64,000 nucleotides of DNA from Pyropia yezoensis (taxonomy: Eukaryota > Rhodophyta > Bangiophyceae > Bangiales > Bangiaceae): NCBI GenBank assembly GCA_009829735.1, contig CM020620.1, forward strand, positions 9,502,545 through 9,566,544. The letters run 5' to 3'. The notes beneath the pieces were generated by a model. That model did no database searches and was not told the origin of the DNA. It worked only from the letters and a program-made list of their open reading frames with translations. Both the position numbers and the translations under genes were made by a program. Positions within the stretch are counted from its first letter, which is position 1. Each line of letters opens with the position of its first letter. Shown here piece after piece: positions 1-11,310 of this stretch.

Positions 1-2190
1 GAGGACACCCAGTGTTGGGGGTTTCCGCACAACGTAAATCCGGAAGCACCGGCTCCCCCCGAGGTCCGCTTCAGGGTAGCTCCATAGGCCCGGGTGCCTG
101 CCTCGGGCGCCCAAGGGCCTGCACCTTGGTAGGCCTTCGGTCCTTGCGTCAAGCGGAACATGGACTCCCCCAACCGGTTGGGCCTGCCCGCGATCTGCGG
201 AGGTGCCTCCGTACGCACCGCCCATGTTGGCAAGCATTGGTGAGGGTTACCCGTCACCGGGGAATACCCCGTGGTCCGTACATACGGCACACGACGTCCC
301 GCGCCCTCGCTGTTCTGGAGGTGGGTCCCAGCTGGGGCGATGTACGCTATCGTACCTTGCTCATCGACTACCGGCGTAGCCGGTAGCAACAGGTGGCCCT
401 GTTGGTCGACCAGAGGTTTATCCTCCCCCATGGGGGTGTACTCGGTCGCCACCAGTACTGGTGCGGCCTTACGTTCCACCTTATCTTGCCTCGGTACCGG
501 GGTAAGATTGAGCTTGCTCCCCTCCCCCTTGGGCTTCGGGGCTAATGCACACTCCGGGTGAAGCACCCGGTAGGCGTCCACCAGTGACTTGCACATGTGC
601 ATCAGTCGACTGAAGTTCGTCCGAGCCGTATTGGCTCCCCGTGCGGATATCCGCACGTAGTTGGGTACTCCTGCGAACAGGGTGGCCGTAGCTCACCTTC
701 TCCGTGGAGCTTCCCCAGCAAGTAGTCGAGCTCTTGGATCGGGCGTCCGAACATCTCCTCATCCTCCCAGCACTGGGCGTGGCAGTGCGAAGGGCCCGGT
801 AGTGGTCCTCGCACTTGTCCTCACTGAGGTAGCTGCTAACCAGCTCCTTGAGAATCCCACGGTAATCCATGGGGGTGGCTGCGACCCTCATTCCCGGCAT
901 CGGGGATCCCTGGCGAAGGATGCCTCGTACCCGTTCATCATCAAAGAACGGGAGGATCTCCAGGGCTAACCCCTCGTTAACGAGTGCCTTGTCTGCGGCT
1001 GCCTTGAAGCTGGTCAAGAAGCCAATGACTGCCAACGGTCGTCCGTTTGGACCCCCGAACATAGGGACTCCCTTCATAAGGGTCTTCATAGAGCGGATCG
1101 CCCGATGCGAGGTATTACGCATCGATTCCGATACGGTAGTGGAACCGTCCTCCAAACGATACCGTTCCGGAGTCAGTACCGACCGGAAGACTTCGTTGAC
1201 GATCTCCGTGTCCGCGTCCTGGATATCCAGTCGCTTGGCCAGTTGGTGAGTAAACTCATCGGACTCCATCCGCTTCAGTAAGCTCGCAGTAACCTGCGCT
1301 GTCATAGCCTGTACCAGGGAAGCTGGTACTTCCGGCGTCGGCACCTCGGGATTCCGAGGTGCATGGCCTCGTCCGCCGTGGGGGTACTGGGACAGGGTAC
1401 CGCCCCCCCCCATAGCCGACTCTGCTCCGGCGTAGGTATCCGCCGGCCCGCATCCGCGGAGTCCACTCCGGGTACTCCGGGCGTAGCGCTCCGTGTGACT
1501 CCGTTCCAACTCGGCTGACGAGTCGGATCCATAACCCGCCGTGTCCGGGGGTTGTCCGGGAGTAGCTGCACCGGGGTCGACCCCTGCAGATTCCGAAAAT
1601 AGTCCGGCCGGCTCGAGCCGTACCGGTGTGGGGGGAATACGACGGGGTCCCGTCGTATGGCGTGTTGACATCAACACGGCCATTGCGTCCTCCGTACGCT
1701 CTTGACGTGCGTCGAGTCCGGAGAACCGGGCTTCGATGCGGGCCAATGATGCCATCAGGGAATCCCCTGGTGAAGGTGGCGGCGGAGTGAGGTCGGCTGA
1801 TGACGGTTGAGGCGGGCCACCGCCCCCTGCCGCCCGCGCCGTACCAAACGTAGATCCGGTACCGGAGAGCATTGTCGTCTCAATGTTGTCGATCGGATTC
1901 CCGATCCCGGTTCCCGTGTTCACCTCCGGGGTCGGCGTCGACGCCGATCCGTCATCTTGAGCGTTCCCCGTCTCTTGGGTAGACATATTCACAGTCGGTC
2001 AACCGACGTAACGGTCACCACAAGTAAGAGAGCGAGGGGGTAGGTTGGGGAGAGTAACAGTAGGTCGCAGTCAACGTAAGAACTCAACACAATCAACTAG
2101 ATCGCAACACCAAAAGTACAAAATAAGGACCGGATCCCTATCCATGTGCCAGGGCCGAAGACGGCGCCACCGCAAGGGTCACGGAAACCC

Positions 2191-2209
2191 GTCCCCTGCT
2201 GCTCCACCA
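2191..2209 (-). other. Primer-binding site of element A
   Basis: On the plus strand this reads GTCCCCTGCTGCTCCACCA, the form expected of a tRNA 3' end with its CCA tail, and it stops one base short of the LTR. The identical 19 bases lie next to the inner edge of the 5' LTR of element B (8229-8247). I could not name the tRNA. Confidence 0.7.
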
Positions 2210-2210
2210 A

Positions 2211-2572
2211 TGTAGCATAATAGGAAACCGTCGCACGTCCACTCTCAGGGAACACTCACCACGGGGGATCTGCACCAACGTCACCGGGAGGCCAAGGTTG
2301 CTGTCCTTGGGGCGCAAGCCACGGGACCAAGATGGAAGCCCAAATGGGAGGGGTCTGTTGTTCTATCATGGCCGGCGATGGATTCGCCGCCGGCCCCCTC
2401 GTTATAAACCCTCGGAGACACCCCTAACTACGCTCCACCCCAGGATGCAAGTCCCTCTGGTCATACGTAACTCGCAGATACCGCGACCAGTACGAGCTCC
2501 CGAATTGAAAGTTACGGGATAGAAGTAGCCCCCCTAAGCTAGGGTCACAATACGGTCATCCATATTGCTACA
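2211..2572 (-). repeat. 5' LTR of element A
   Basis: The LTR is bounded by the short inverted repeat TGTAGCA (2211-2217) and TGCTACA (2566-2572), the usual TG...CA ends, and is 362 bp long. The first five bases outside it, ACTAC (2573-2577), should recur beside the partner LTR left of the window if the insertion is simple. Confidence 0.8.
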
Positions 2573-3590
2573 ACTACGGCTGCGAAGCCAAAAAGACCTG
2601 CGCTATTCTCGGGCAAGCTCGGGGCAGTCGAAGTGTGGTGCTCACACCTGGACTCATTTGTGCGGCTGACTGACGCTGCTGAGGCGTGTCGGATCGCCTG
2701 CACGTATCTAGACGGCAGAGCGTTTACTTGGTGGCAAACCTACAGTCGTACGGTGGCGGTTCCCGACTGGGCTGCCTCTCAGGCTGCACTCATCCGTCGC
2801 ATCAGCCCATTGAACAAGACGCAGGCGGCCCGGGACATGCGTCACTCACGGCGTCAGATCAAGGACGCTGGGACTTTCAACAGGACGTTTCTCAGTGTGC
2901 TCCTGGACATCCCCGACATCAATGAAGCGGAAAAGATTGACTGCTATAGCCGAGACCTCAAGCGCGACATCTGGCAGGCACTGTGCCTGAAGACGAACGT
3001 CGACCTTGAGTCCCTGATGACAGACGCACTACGCATGGAAGCAGCCAAGGCTGGGACGACCCGCATCACCAGCGGTGTCGGCAGCAGCTCTGTGATGCCA
3101 GCTACGACGGGTGTCGTCCCCATGGACATTTCCAGCATCAAGGTCGAGAAACCGACGCAAGATGAACGCCAGCGCTGCATGCGTGAGGGTCTGTGCCTTC
3201 GCTGCCGAACGAAAGGGCACTTGGCTAAAGACTGCCCAAAAGGCCACAGGAACTGAAGCAACAACCGTCATTAATATCTTGGGAGACGCTTCTTCAGTTC
3301 GTGAAATCATTTTGTCATCATTTAAAGGCCCGCATCTCGGGCTCCTGCTTTCTACTGCTTCTGTCAACGGCAAAATTTTCAAGGTGCTGTTTGACGATCG
3401 GTCTCCCGTCAGCGTCGTCTCAAGGCGCCTCGAGGCTTCTCTGCGTGTAAACACTAAATAAAAGGACTTCGCGGTAAACATGCCGGATGGCCGCTCCTAC
3501 GTCCTCGCCGAAACGATAGACTCCCTCGAGATCCATATCGGACCCTATCAAGAACGGTTGCGGTTCGCTGCATGCGTCTATTTTCCGCGA
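2573..3590 (+). mobile_element. Ty3-like gag-protease remnant C, fossil
   Basis: A plus-strand gag region runs rightward from the LTR of element A. It has a helical capsid-like part, then a CCHC zinc knuckle (C-x2-C-x4-H-x4-C, near 3190-3240), then a segment resembling a retropepsin. No LTR, reverse transcriptase or integrase was recognised for it. It is a broken fragment with roughly two or three breaks. Because gag coding runs right up to the end of the LTR, element A landed inside this older copy, and its left part should lie beyond the far end of A. Confidence 0.7.
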
Positions 3591-4428
3591 TCGTCGGCGA
3601 GATCCCCGCCGCCCGCGCGCCTTTAGACCCCACCGCCGCCACGCCGGCGTCGACCGCTGCCACAAAAGCCACCACGCAGAAGCCAACACCACGGCCCGCA
3701 CCGCAATCGGCGTGGAACGCGGTGGCGGAAACGATGGTCGTAGTGCGCGGGCGGAGGTGGGCAGGTCCGTCCACACCGCGCTGCATGAGCAGCTCGGCAA
3801 CGCCGCTACGGTCGACCTCCCTGCGGACGGCAGCCGCCGATTGTGTTTCTTCTCCGTCTCCTCGCCGGTTGCCCCAACCACATACACGTGGCGGCTGCAC
3901 ACGGCGGCGATAGCGACGCCGATGTGTTCGCTAACCTTACCATCGGTGTGGTGAGCACCGGTGGCTACAACGGTGGTGGTGGACTGGGGGACAAAAGTGG
4001 ATCGGTCCACCTCGTCCAACCAGGTGTAGCACTCGTTGGACTGGTGAACAGACACGCCCACAACACATCCTCGACTTGGCGATGAATCCGCTTCTGCGCA
4101 GGAAGTAAACCATGTTGTGCCACGTTTCACATGGAATTCAAGTTGCCCACTTCCCACCATCAATGAATTCAATGCCAATTCAACCTTGATTTGGTTTACT
4201 TCCCTAGCCTTCAGGTTAGGGTATTCACCAACTTGCGAAAAAAGCGCCTCTGGCCACACCTTGTTTCCACATCCACAAAAAACGACAACCCCCCCAGACC
4301 CCGAGTAAGTTCTTTTCGATTCAGTGAACGCGCGGGAGCAGGTGCCCATCACGCTCTGAACAGCTCGTGCGGAGCTCTACTGGCTCTTTTTGTTCGTTTT
4401 TTTTCACGCGCGTACGTGTCGTATGTTA
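3591..4428. other. Unassigned region between two retroelement fossils
   Basis: Several overlapping frames of 60-150 codons exist on both strands, but none shows a domain I recognise. This may be a decayed continuation of remnant C or the host sequence into which element B inserted. Confidence 0.4.
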
Positions 4429-4433
4429 CCATT
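4429..4433. repeat. Target-site duplication of element B, left copy
   Basis: CCATT lies immediately outside the left LTR and recurs immediately outside the right LTR at 8769-8773. A 5-bp duplication is typical of LTR retrotransposon integration and fixes both element ends. Confidence 0.85.
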
Positions 4434-4902
4434 TGTGGCAAAATCTGGTTGGTCCACCCGCGCCCAAGTTGGGGCGGTGTCCAAGGGCTGCCTCCCGTGT
4501 CGGGGGGAAACCGGAAGAAGTGCAAGTCGCACACACGCTGTCCCTGTTGTGGGGCAAACCCCCCACGGACAAACCAGAGGATGGTGTGTGGGCCAACAGT
4601 TTATTGGTCGTGATGGGGAAGCAGGGCCAAGCCCCGCTGTCCCTCCCCTTATCCCCCAAGGGTCCCTCAAAATCTCGCCACTCAGAATCTCCCACCCCAG
4701 CACCTGCCCACCGGGCCACACGAAAATTCAAGACGATAAAATGCAGAAAACCCTTAAATCCAAGTTGGACTTACTACTAAGCTAACTATCCCTAACTTAG
4801 GGAATATGAACCCAAATGCATAGGGAGAAACGGGTCAGGCTAGTTGCCTGCCGTCCCTTGCATGGCAAGTGTTGCCCTCAACCTGGGGTCAATACTGCCA
4901 CA
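4434..4902 (-). repeat. 3' LTR of element B (left copy)
   Basis: This 469-bp LTR begins TGTGGCA and ends TGCCACA on the plus strand. Its central part, including the AT-richer stretch around 4670-4850, is nearly identical to the right-hand copy; most differences fall in the first 240 bp. Confidence 0.85.
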
Positions 4903-6027
4903 GTAGTCAATACAGAATTGTGGCGTACCATCCTGTTTGGGGACGATCACGACAGGGCTCGCCCACTCGGCGTTCCTGGCCTCAATGACGTCTCGGGCCT
5001 CCATGCGAGCAACTTGCTCTTTGACAAGCGCCCTTGAACGGGGCCCCGCTTTATACGGTTGTTGGCGTATAGGGGTCACACCGAGTTTCAACTCGATCCG
5101 GTGTTCTGTAGCCTTCATGAGTCCCAGTTGACCATCCCACAACTTGTGGAATCGGTCCAAGAGGCGTTCAACTTGAACCCGCAACTTGGGTGGAACGTTC
5201 TCCATGTCCACATGGGGTTGAGGAGGAGCCGCCGACTTGGCTTCGTGCTTCTCCTCCACGGGCTCCTGGCGACTTGCCAGTCCCGCGTTGAGGGAGACCT
5301 CAACCACGGGTCCCTCACGTTGGTCGATATAGCCAAACTTGGCTCCCAACGTGAAGTACCTCGGTGAGGAACTGAGGTTCATCACTTGTATTCTCCACGG
5401 GACTCCGGCTTTGGAGTCCATCGTGCCAAGGGCAACATGCACTTGGTGCTTACGAGCAAGACGGGTGTGGGAGTGCACCAACCCGTTCCCCGTGAAGTCA
5501 GTTACAATGTCAACGTGTGCCACCGAGTTGGGAGCCAACGTGACCTTACGGGCTAGACGCAAGGTAGCGGTAAACCATTCTCTCACAGAACAAACAGGCT
5601 TCGACTGTAGTACTGTCACAGGAGCCACAGACTTCCCCTTGCCAAGGATGGGGATAGTTTCCCCGTTCCTCAACTTGACCCAGTACTCAGGGCCACAAAT
5701 CAAAGGCACTTGAGATACAACATAAGGGGTGCCCAGAAGCAGGGGCACCGACATGTTCTCGACGACACCATAGGTCACGTTGACCTCATGGGACCCCAAC
5801 CTAGTTGGTAGGGTCACAGCACCAACAATGGGAAGTACCCCACCATTGATGTCAAGCATATGGTTGGCCTTCGAGCTCCAACGTTGGAGTTCCACCTCCT
5901 TAGGTAACAGCGACTTGCGTACCAAGGAAGCGCCAGAACCTGTATCAAGTATGATACGGGCACAACACGCGCGGCCTGGGGCTAGTTGCACTCGGCCAGC
6001 CACTTGAAAGTTCTCTCCCGTCAGCAC
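4903..6027 (-). mobile_element. Protease and beginning of reverse transcriptase of element B
   Basis: The minus-strand frame opens with a retropepsin-like domain containing the catalytic triplet context LDTGSGAS. A linker of about 200 residues follows, then the N-terminal portion of a Ty3-type reverse transcriptase, recognised by HRIELKLG...PIRQQPY and WASPVVIVPKQDGTPQFCIDY. The coding sequence runs into the LTR. The order protease then reverse transcriptase is standard for the family. It is part of a fossil element. Confidence 0.8.
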
Positions 6028-6088
6028 GGCGATGACCTGACGTGGGTTTACGTTCTTGGGGAGTCCGACCCGAGGTGGGCGGACCCCT

Positions 6089-8154
6089 TTAGGCCGCCGC
6101 AGTATCTGGCAACGCTTGTTCGCCCCCTTGGCCCACTTGGCCGGGGTTACCGCCGTGAGCTTGGGACGTCCAGCTCCAGCGGTTATTCGTTTCCCGCCGA
6201 CTTGGCTTCGGGATCCGAGGACGAAGGAGAGGATGACGAGTCCGAGGACGACGTGCCCGCTCCCTCTGCCGAAGGCCCAGCCACAGCCACCACCGACTGC
6301 GTGCCGCCCTCGCGGCGCGGGCGTACTTTGCCCGTTGCCGTCTTCTGGCTAGCATTCTTAACAAGTTGTTGAATGCGCTTGCTCAACTGGGGACAGTCAT
6401 AGGCCCAGTGTCCATTGGCGTTGCAGTTTCAACACCGATTCTCAGCTCCCGGGAAGGTCTTCCCAACTTGGGAGCCCGTCGAACTGCCGTGGGAAGTCCC
6501 CACAGCGGCCACTACCTTATCCTTACGGATTCGGCGGGCCTCTCGTAGCTCGCTCGCTTTGCGAGCCTCTTCCTTCTCCTTGGCCAACTCGGCCTGCCGC
6601 TCTCGGCGTTGCTCATCCCGCAACATGCGGTACGCCTCCCCCCGGCGATAGGCAAAACGGGCCAACTCGGCCAACGTAGCCCAGGAAGTATTATGCTCCC
6701 GGGTCTCCATACGAACCGACCAGTGGAGACCTTCCACAAAGCGACTCTTCACCACAGGTTGTGTATGAAGGAAGCCGCAGAGGTTGTTGAACTTGTGTAC
6801 ACGCTCAACAAAGGACAACTCGTCCTCATCATCCTCTTGGTGGGCCTGCGTGAGCCCCTTTGACTTGAGAAGCCAACGCGGCCTCATCAACCATGGCTCT
6901 CAGCAACCAGTTGACAAGCTCCAAGTAGGACGTCACCTCACCAGCTCCTCCACTTGAGGAACTGGGCATGACGGACATAATGTCCGTCCAGAGGTCACCC
7001 TTTGTGAACTCCTGCAACAAATAAAAGGCCATGCCTTCACTTATAGCATTGTCGTCACACGCTTTTGTGAACCGACGTAGGAACTTGAAGACACGGAGGG
7101 GGGGAGTTCCATCCCACTCAGCCTTGTGCCCAAAGGAGTGAGTTACATCTTTCTTGGCACGGCCCATAGTTCGGGCCTGGATAGGACCATACGCTACCGA
7201 CTTGTTGTGGAGGGCGTAGGTCTCACAATCAAAGATCCTCTGGTAGACCGGGTTGGCTACCTGGATCTTGGGCGGCACCTCACGTTGAGGGTACAGTCGT
7301 TGAGGCAGAGAGATAAACTGACCCGTACTCTCTGCCGTCTCCACCGGTGGACTAAGTGTAGCCACGGGCGTCTCTGCGGGGGTCGCCCCAGTAAAAGGCA
7401 TCCGCCCCGCCGAAGTTAGTGTGGCCCCCACGTTGGGAGTCACAGGGGACGATCCCTGTTCGGGACACCTCGTTGCAGGCGTAGGGGGAAGTGTTCCCTG
7501 CGTCTGCGGGCTAAGAAGCTCTACTCCGGTCTGGATATGGAGTCCATCAGGCAAACTCGCCACGATCTGATTCAGAATGGTGTTCGTCATCGAGACCACC
7601 AGTTCCGGCAAAGTCTGCCGTAACACATCAGTCGCCTCCCGACGGACAGTTTCCGCCAGGAGGGATCTTCCGACTCGAGTTGAGTCTCGGACAGCCTCCG
7701 GGAGTCCACCTGGGGAGTAACCACGATCCCCAGGTGTCTCAACCGTAGGTAAGGGCGCGAGCCCCTCGCCGACCAACGGAGGTCCGCCGTCCCCCGAAAG
7801 CCTAGTTGGCGAGGGCTCCATGCCGAAGTTGGCTCCAACCCGAGTGGATCCCGCGGGGACAGTCCTCTCACCTTGGGACGTTCCCGTTGAGTTTACCACC
7901 CGGTGGCCGGACTTCGGTCCACCATCATCAGGGGTGTCACCCGGATGAACTCCCGACTGAGTCGGGGTGGCCAGTTGCCCGCCCGAACTCCCAGACCTGT
8001 TGGCTTGAGGGGCCTCTAGCCCCTCTGCGGCCCCAGGTAAACCTACCTGTGTCTCACCAGTATTCAAAGGCACGGGAGTACGTGCGTCACCCGTGTACTC
8101 CCCGGACGACGGGGGATCCGAACCAGCCATGTTGGCTATCAATTCACACGACAC
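6089..8154 (-). mobile_element. gag region of element B
   Basis: The region starts near the 5' LTR with a long Gly/Pro/Ser/Thr-rich segment. A globular capsid-like segment follows (around 6900-7260), then a charged Glu/Arg-rich helix (near 6520-6660), a CCHC-type knuckle (near 6380-6430) and a Ser/Asp-rich tail. The capsid-like segment shares spacing and character with the gag of element A, which suggests sister families. It is part of a fossil and is broken in a small number of places. Confidence 0.75.
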
Positions 8155-8228
8155 AGGCCAAGACCACCGTTCCTCTGAGACAGAGGGCCCCCTACTCCCG
8201 GGTGCACCCGGAGGTAAAGTTTACCCCT

Positions 8229-8247
8229 GTCCCCTGCTGCTCCACCA
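8229..8247 (-). other. Primer-binding site of element B
   Basis: The same 19 bases as at 2191-2209 lie two bases inside the 5' LTR. The match in two otherwise diverged elements supports use of one primer tRNA and confirms the minus-strand orientation of both. Confidence 0.75.
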
Positions 8248-8249
8248 AG

Positions 8250-8768
8250 TGTGGCAAAACCCGGTTGGTCCACCCGCACCCAGGTTGGGGCGGTGTCCAA
8301 GGGCTGCCTCCCGTGTCGGGGGGAAACCGGAAGAAGTGCAGGTCGCACACACGCTGTTCCTGTTGTGAGGCAAACCCCCACGGACAAACAAGAGGACGGT
8401 GTGTGGGCCAGCAGTTTCTTGGTCGGGACGGGGAAGCAGGGCCAAGCCCCGCTGTCCCTCCCCTTATCCCCCAAGGGTCTCTCAAAATCTCGCCACTCAG
8501 AATCTCCCACCCCAGCACCTGCCCACCGGGCCACACGAAAATTCAAGACGATAAAATGCAGAAAACCCTTAAATCCAAGTTGGACTTACTACTAAGCTAA
8601 CTATCCCTAACTTAGGGAATATGAACCCAAATGCATAGGGAGAAACGGGTCAGGCTAGTTGCCTGCCGTCCCTTGTGTGGCAAGTGTTGCCTGCCGTCCC
8701 TTGCATGGCACGTGCTGCCCCCAACCTGGGGCAAGTGTTGCCCCCAACCTAGAGTCAGTACTGCCACA
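8250..8768 (-). repeat. 5' LTR of element B (right copy)
   Basis: At 519 bp this copy is about 50 bp longer than the left one, mainly because of short repeated units (TGCCGTCCCTTG- and GGCAAGTGTTGCC-type) near its right end. It has the same TGTGGCA/TGCCACA ends and is flanked by CCATT at 8769-8773. Confidence 0.85.
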
Positions 8769-8773
8769 CCATT

Positions 8774-11310
8774 GTGTGCTGTATGTTTTTATCGTCAACG
8801 GGCTTCTTTTTCGTCCAGGAACCGACAGAACGTGTTTTTGTTGATCCGTTCTGGTCCAGATGGCTGGAAACGTATCTGGCCGGCCGCAAACAGGCTGGAA
8901 ACGCTGTTTCGGCTCCCATTCGAAAGGGCGTGACCTCTATACTCGTCGTGTAGTTGTAAGAGACAACCTCTGATGGACTCCCGAGGCGGGGTCGTTCAAA
9001 CCAGGTGTTGTGAAGCGTAACACTCTTGGTCAAGCATACCAGCATTGAGTAAATTTAGAGATCAGCGAACGCGTACCAGCGTGTCGACGAATGCGAGCAA
9101 GCGACTTTCTCAAACTCGCCTAAAAGAGCGTACTTTCCTCACGTAATTTTAGTTCATGATATCTGGCAAGCGTACTGTCAAAACTGCCGCAAATAGCGAA
9201 CCGCAAGCGTACGTTTTGGCAAAATGGTCAGAACGACGGCTCGCAAAGACTCCCTCAGTGGCGAAAATTCCTCAATTGATACGCAGCTGATATCCGCCCG
9301 AGAAACGATGGTAATTTTGCGATGGCCTTGCCAACAGCGTACCTTGTAAAAGTATGTTCAAGCATGATACTTGAGCGTACATTTTGCCCGCTAGAGTGCG
9401 CGTACGCGTACCGGGCACATTCGGATTTTTCACAGCGTACGCGTAGTACGCTTAAAGAATACGCGCGTAATACGCTTGTTTTGAGTACGCTTGGCCACCG
9501 CTGGTTCAATCGCAAGCGACCGACGCCCCGCGCTGCGCGTCGGGCGCTTGCGGGAGGGCCCGCAAGCGCCCGACTCGCCCTTGCCTCTCCCCGCTTGCAC
9601 GCCCGCCCCCCCCCCCGCGCGCCCACCCACTCCTCCTCCATCTCCCGGCCTGCCCACCTGCAGGCCTGCTGTGGTTGCCTTTTGCTCGAGAGGGGGGGTG
9701 GAGGAGGACAAGCGCCGCATATTCGGGTCGTTGAGGGTCGGGTCTGTGGCGGCAGCGTGGACGGTGTGTGGGTGGTGGCGGGTCGGTCGCACCGGCGCGG
9801 TCGACGGCACCGGCGCAGTCGACGGCGGCGACGACCACGGCGACCTCGACGACCTCAACGGCGGCAACGTGCATGCGCGGGGGTCGGCACAGCAGGACGG
9901 GGGGCGGAAGCGGCTTTTAAGCAGGTTGCCTGTGGCGGGAGGGGCACTGGTGGGAAGGGGGTGCCGCAGGGGTGGTGGCGTTGGCGGCAGTGGCGATGGC
10001 CGCGGCGGAGGTCTTGCTCCACCTGTGCTGTGCCACGCAAACGCCCCCCGTGGGCGCCCTTTCAGTGGAGGGCGGCGGCCACCCTGAGGGGCGGCGGCCG
10101 CGGCCGGGAGGGCCGGGGGGGTGACGTGGACGGTGGTTTCAACCGGCGCGGCCGCCAGTGCGGTGCCAAGGGCGGCAGCCGGGGGCGGCGGCCGGGGAAG
10201 GGGCATTTGCGGGCGTGGCGGTGGGGGTGGTGCGGGTGGCGGCCGCGGTGACTGTCGCGGCAAAGGCGGCGTACCAGACGCGGCCGCCAGTGGAGGGCGG
10301 GGTAGCAGCCTGGGTGGGGATCGTAGAGGTGGGCGCTGCGCCGACGCCGTCGCCAACGCCGGCTGTAGCTGTGGCGGTGGCCGTTCCGACGGCCGTGGCG
10401 GCCGCGGCGGCAGCCGACGAGGCGGCTGTGGCGACGGTGGCCGCGGCCCCCGCTGCCCTCTCCCCCCGTCCACGCCCCTCTACCACCTCCAACGGAGCGG
10501 CAGAGACGACTGGTGTGCCTCGGCGCCCAGAAGGTCGTCGCCCCGTGTGTGTGGCCGGAGCTGCTGGTCACCCTCGCCGCCGATGCGGAAGGGGTGGACC
10601 TGTCTTTCCTCCCTTCTAAGACCGTGGCGGCGGTGGGGGCGGCTCGAGGGGGTGGGACGGCGGCGGGGGGGGGGCGGGGGACGGTGGTGGCTGTTGCAGC
10701 AATCATGGAGATGGGATTGTAGCACTAGTTCGGCGACGGTTGAGGAGTGACAGTCACACAAGCGCGGCGGCGGCGGCGGTGAGGGGGTAGGGGCGGAACT
10801 GCGGCTCCGCTAGCGGCGGTCTTGGGGGGAGGTTGGCGGGATGGTGTCGGCAGTTGTGGGGGACGGAGGGGCAGCCTAGTTGCGGCAGCGGGTGGGCGGG
10901 GGGTCGGCAGTATGGTGGCGACAGCTGCGACGGTGGGGGAGCGGTTCAACGAGAGGGAGTGGTGGCACGATGGTTGTTGCCACGCTGACGACGGTGGGGA
11001 CGAGCGGAGCGGCCTGAATATGGCGGCAACGGCGCTCAGGGGGGGAGAGGCGGCACAGTTGTGGCCGTGACCGCGTTTTTTTGGGAGGGGGGCGGCGAGG
11101 GGGCTATGGTGGCGTTGGAACCTGCGGTGCGCGTTTTTGGGTGGGGCGGGTGGTGGTCCTGGCGGTCGTGACGGTCGTTAGGGCGGTGGATAACGGTGCG
11201 TTGTTGGCGGTGGTGAAGGAGGGAGCCACGATGCTGTGGCAGGGACTGCGGCTTGGAAGAGTTGAGACGTGAGAGGCACCAGCGCGCGTGTTGATGAGGT
11301 GGTGAAGGGG
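8774..11310. other. No recognisable gene; short-motif cluster then GC-rich low-complexity DNA
   Basis: 8774-9060 is of mixed composition with nothing recognisable. From about 9600 the plus strand turns into GGC/GGT-rich low-complexity sequence. Long frames occur on both strands (for example near 9430-10473), but they encode Pro/Arg/Ala runs with no domain and mirror one another, as expected from composition alone. Confidence 0.6.
9071..9605. repeat. Cluster of GCGTAC / GCAAGCG short motifs
   Basis: GCGTAC or its complement GTACGC occurs about ten times between roughly 9071 and 9490. It is often extended to CAAGCGTAC (near 9163 and 9203). CAAGCG/CGCTTG continues to about 9600. Copies face both ways and are irregularly spaced, so this is not a simple tandem repeat. 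Such clusters can mark subterminal regions of DNA transposons or protein-binding arrays; which one applies here is unknown. Confidence 0.5.

Larger units (their letters stand above)
1..2572 (-). mobile_element. Ty3-like LTR retrotransposon A, right-hand (5') part, fossil
   Basis: This is a minus-strand LTR retrotransposon that continues past the left edge of the window. Visible parts, in element order, are the 5' LTR (2211-2572), a primer-binding site beside it (2191-2209) and a gag-like coding region filling most of 1-1992. The gag has an acidic, Pro/Gly-rich N-terminal half and a globular segment resembling that of element B further right, so the two are relatives. Element B has Ty3-type reverse transcriptase sequence, which is why I place A in the same family. 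Protease, polymerase, integrase and the second LTR, if present, lie outside the window. The visible coding region is broken, with about one or two breaks. The LTR sits directly against a plus-strand gag remnant, so A inserted into an older element. Confidence 0.8.
4434..8768 (-). mobile_element. Compact Ty3-like LTR retrotransposon B, fossil
   Basis: This minus-strand element has two LTRs, matching TGTGGCA...TGCCACA termini, a CCATT target duplication and a primer-binding site identical to that of element A. Coding parts in element order are gag with a CCHC-type knuckle, an aspartic protease, and the first part of a Ty3-type reverse transcriptase. No RNase H or integrase was recognised, and at 4.3 kb the element is shorter than a full Ty3 element. 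It is complete at its ends but broken as a coding unit, with a few breaks; any mobility would have depended on a relative. By hand count the LTRs differ at about 15 aligned positions plus some length differences, so the insertion is not brand new. No clock for this lineage was available. Confidence 0.85.

Noticed and set aside
3420-4352. 310-codon minus-strand frame between the retroelement fossils
   Set aside because: It partly overlaps the plus-strand protease-like remnant, and its sequence shows no recognisable fold or family.
9430-10473. 347-codon minus-strand Pro/Arg-rich frame
   Set aside because: Low-complexity only, with mirrored frames on the plus strand. No motif separates it from background.
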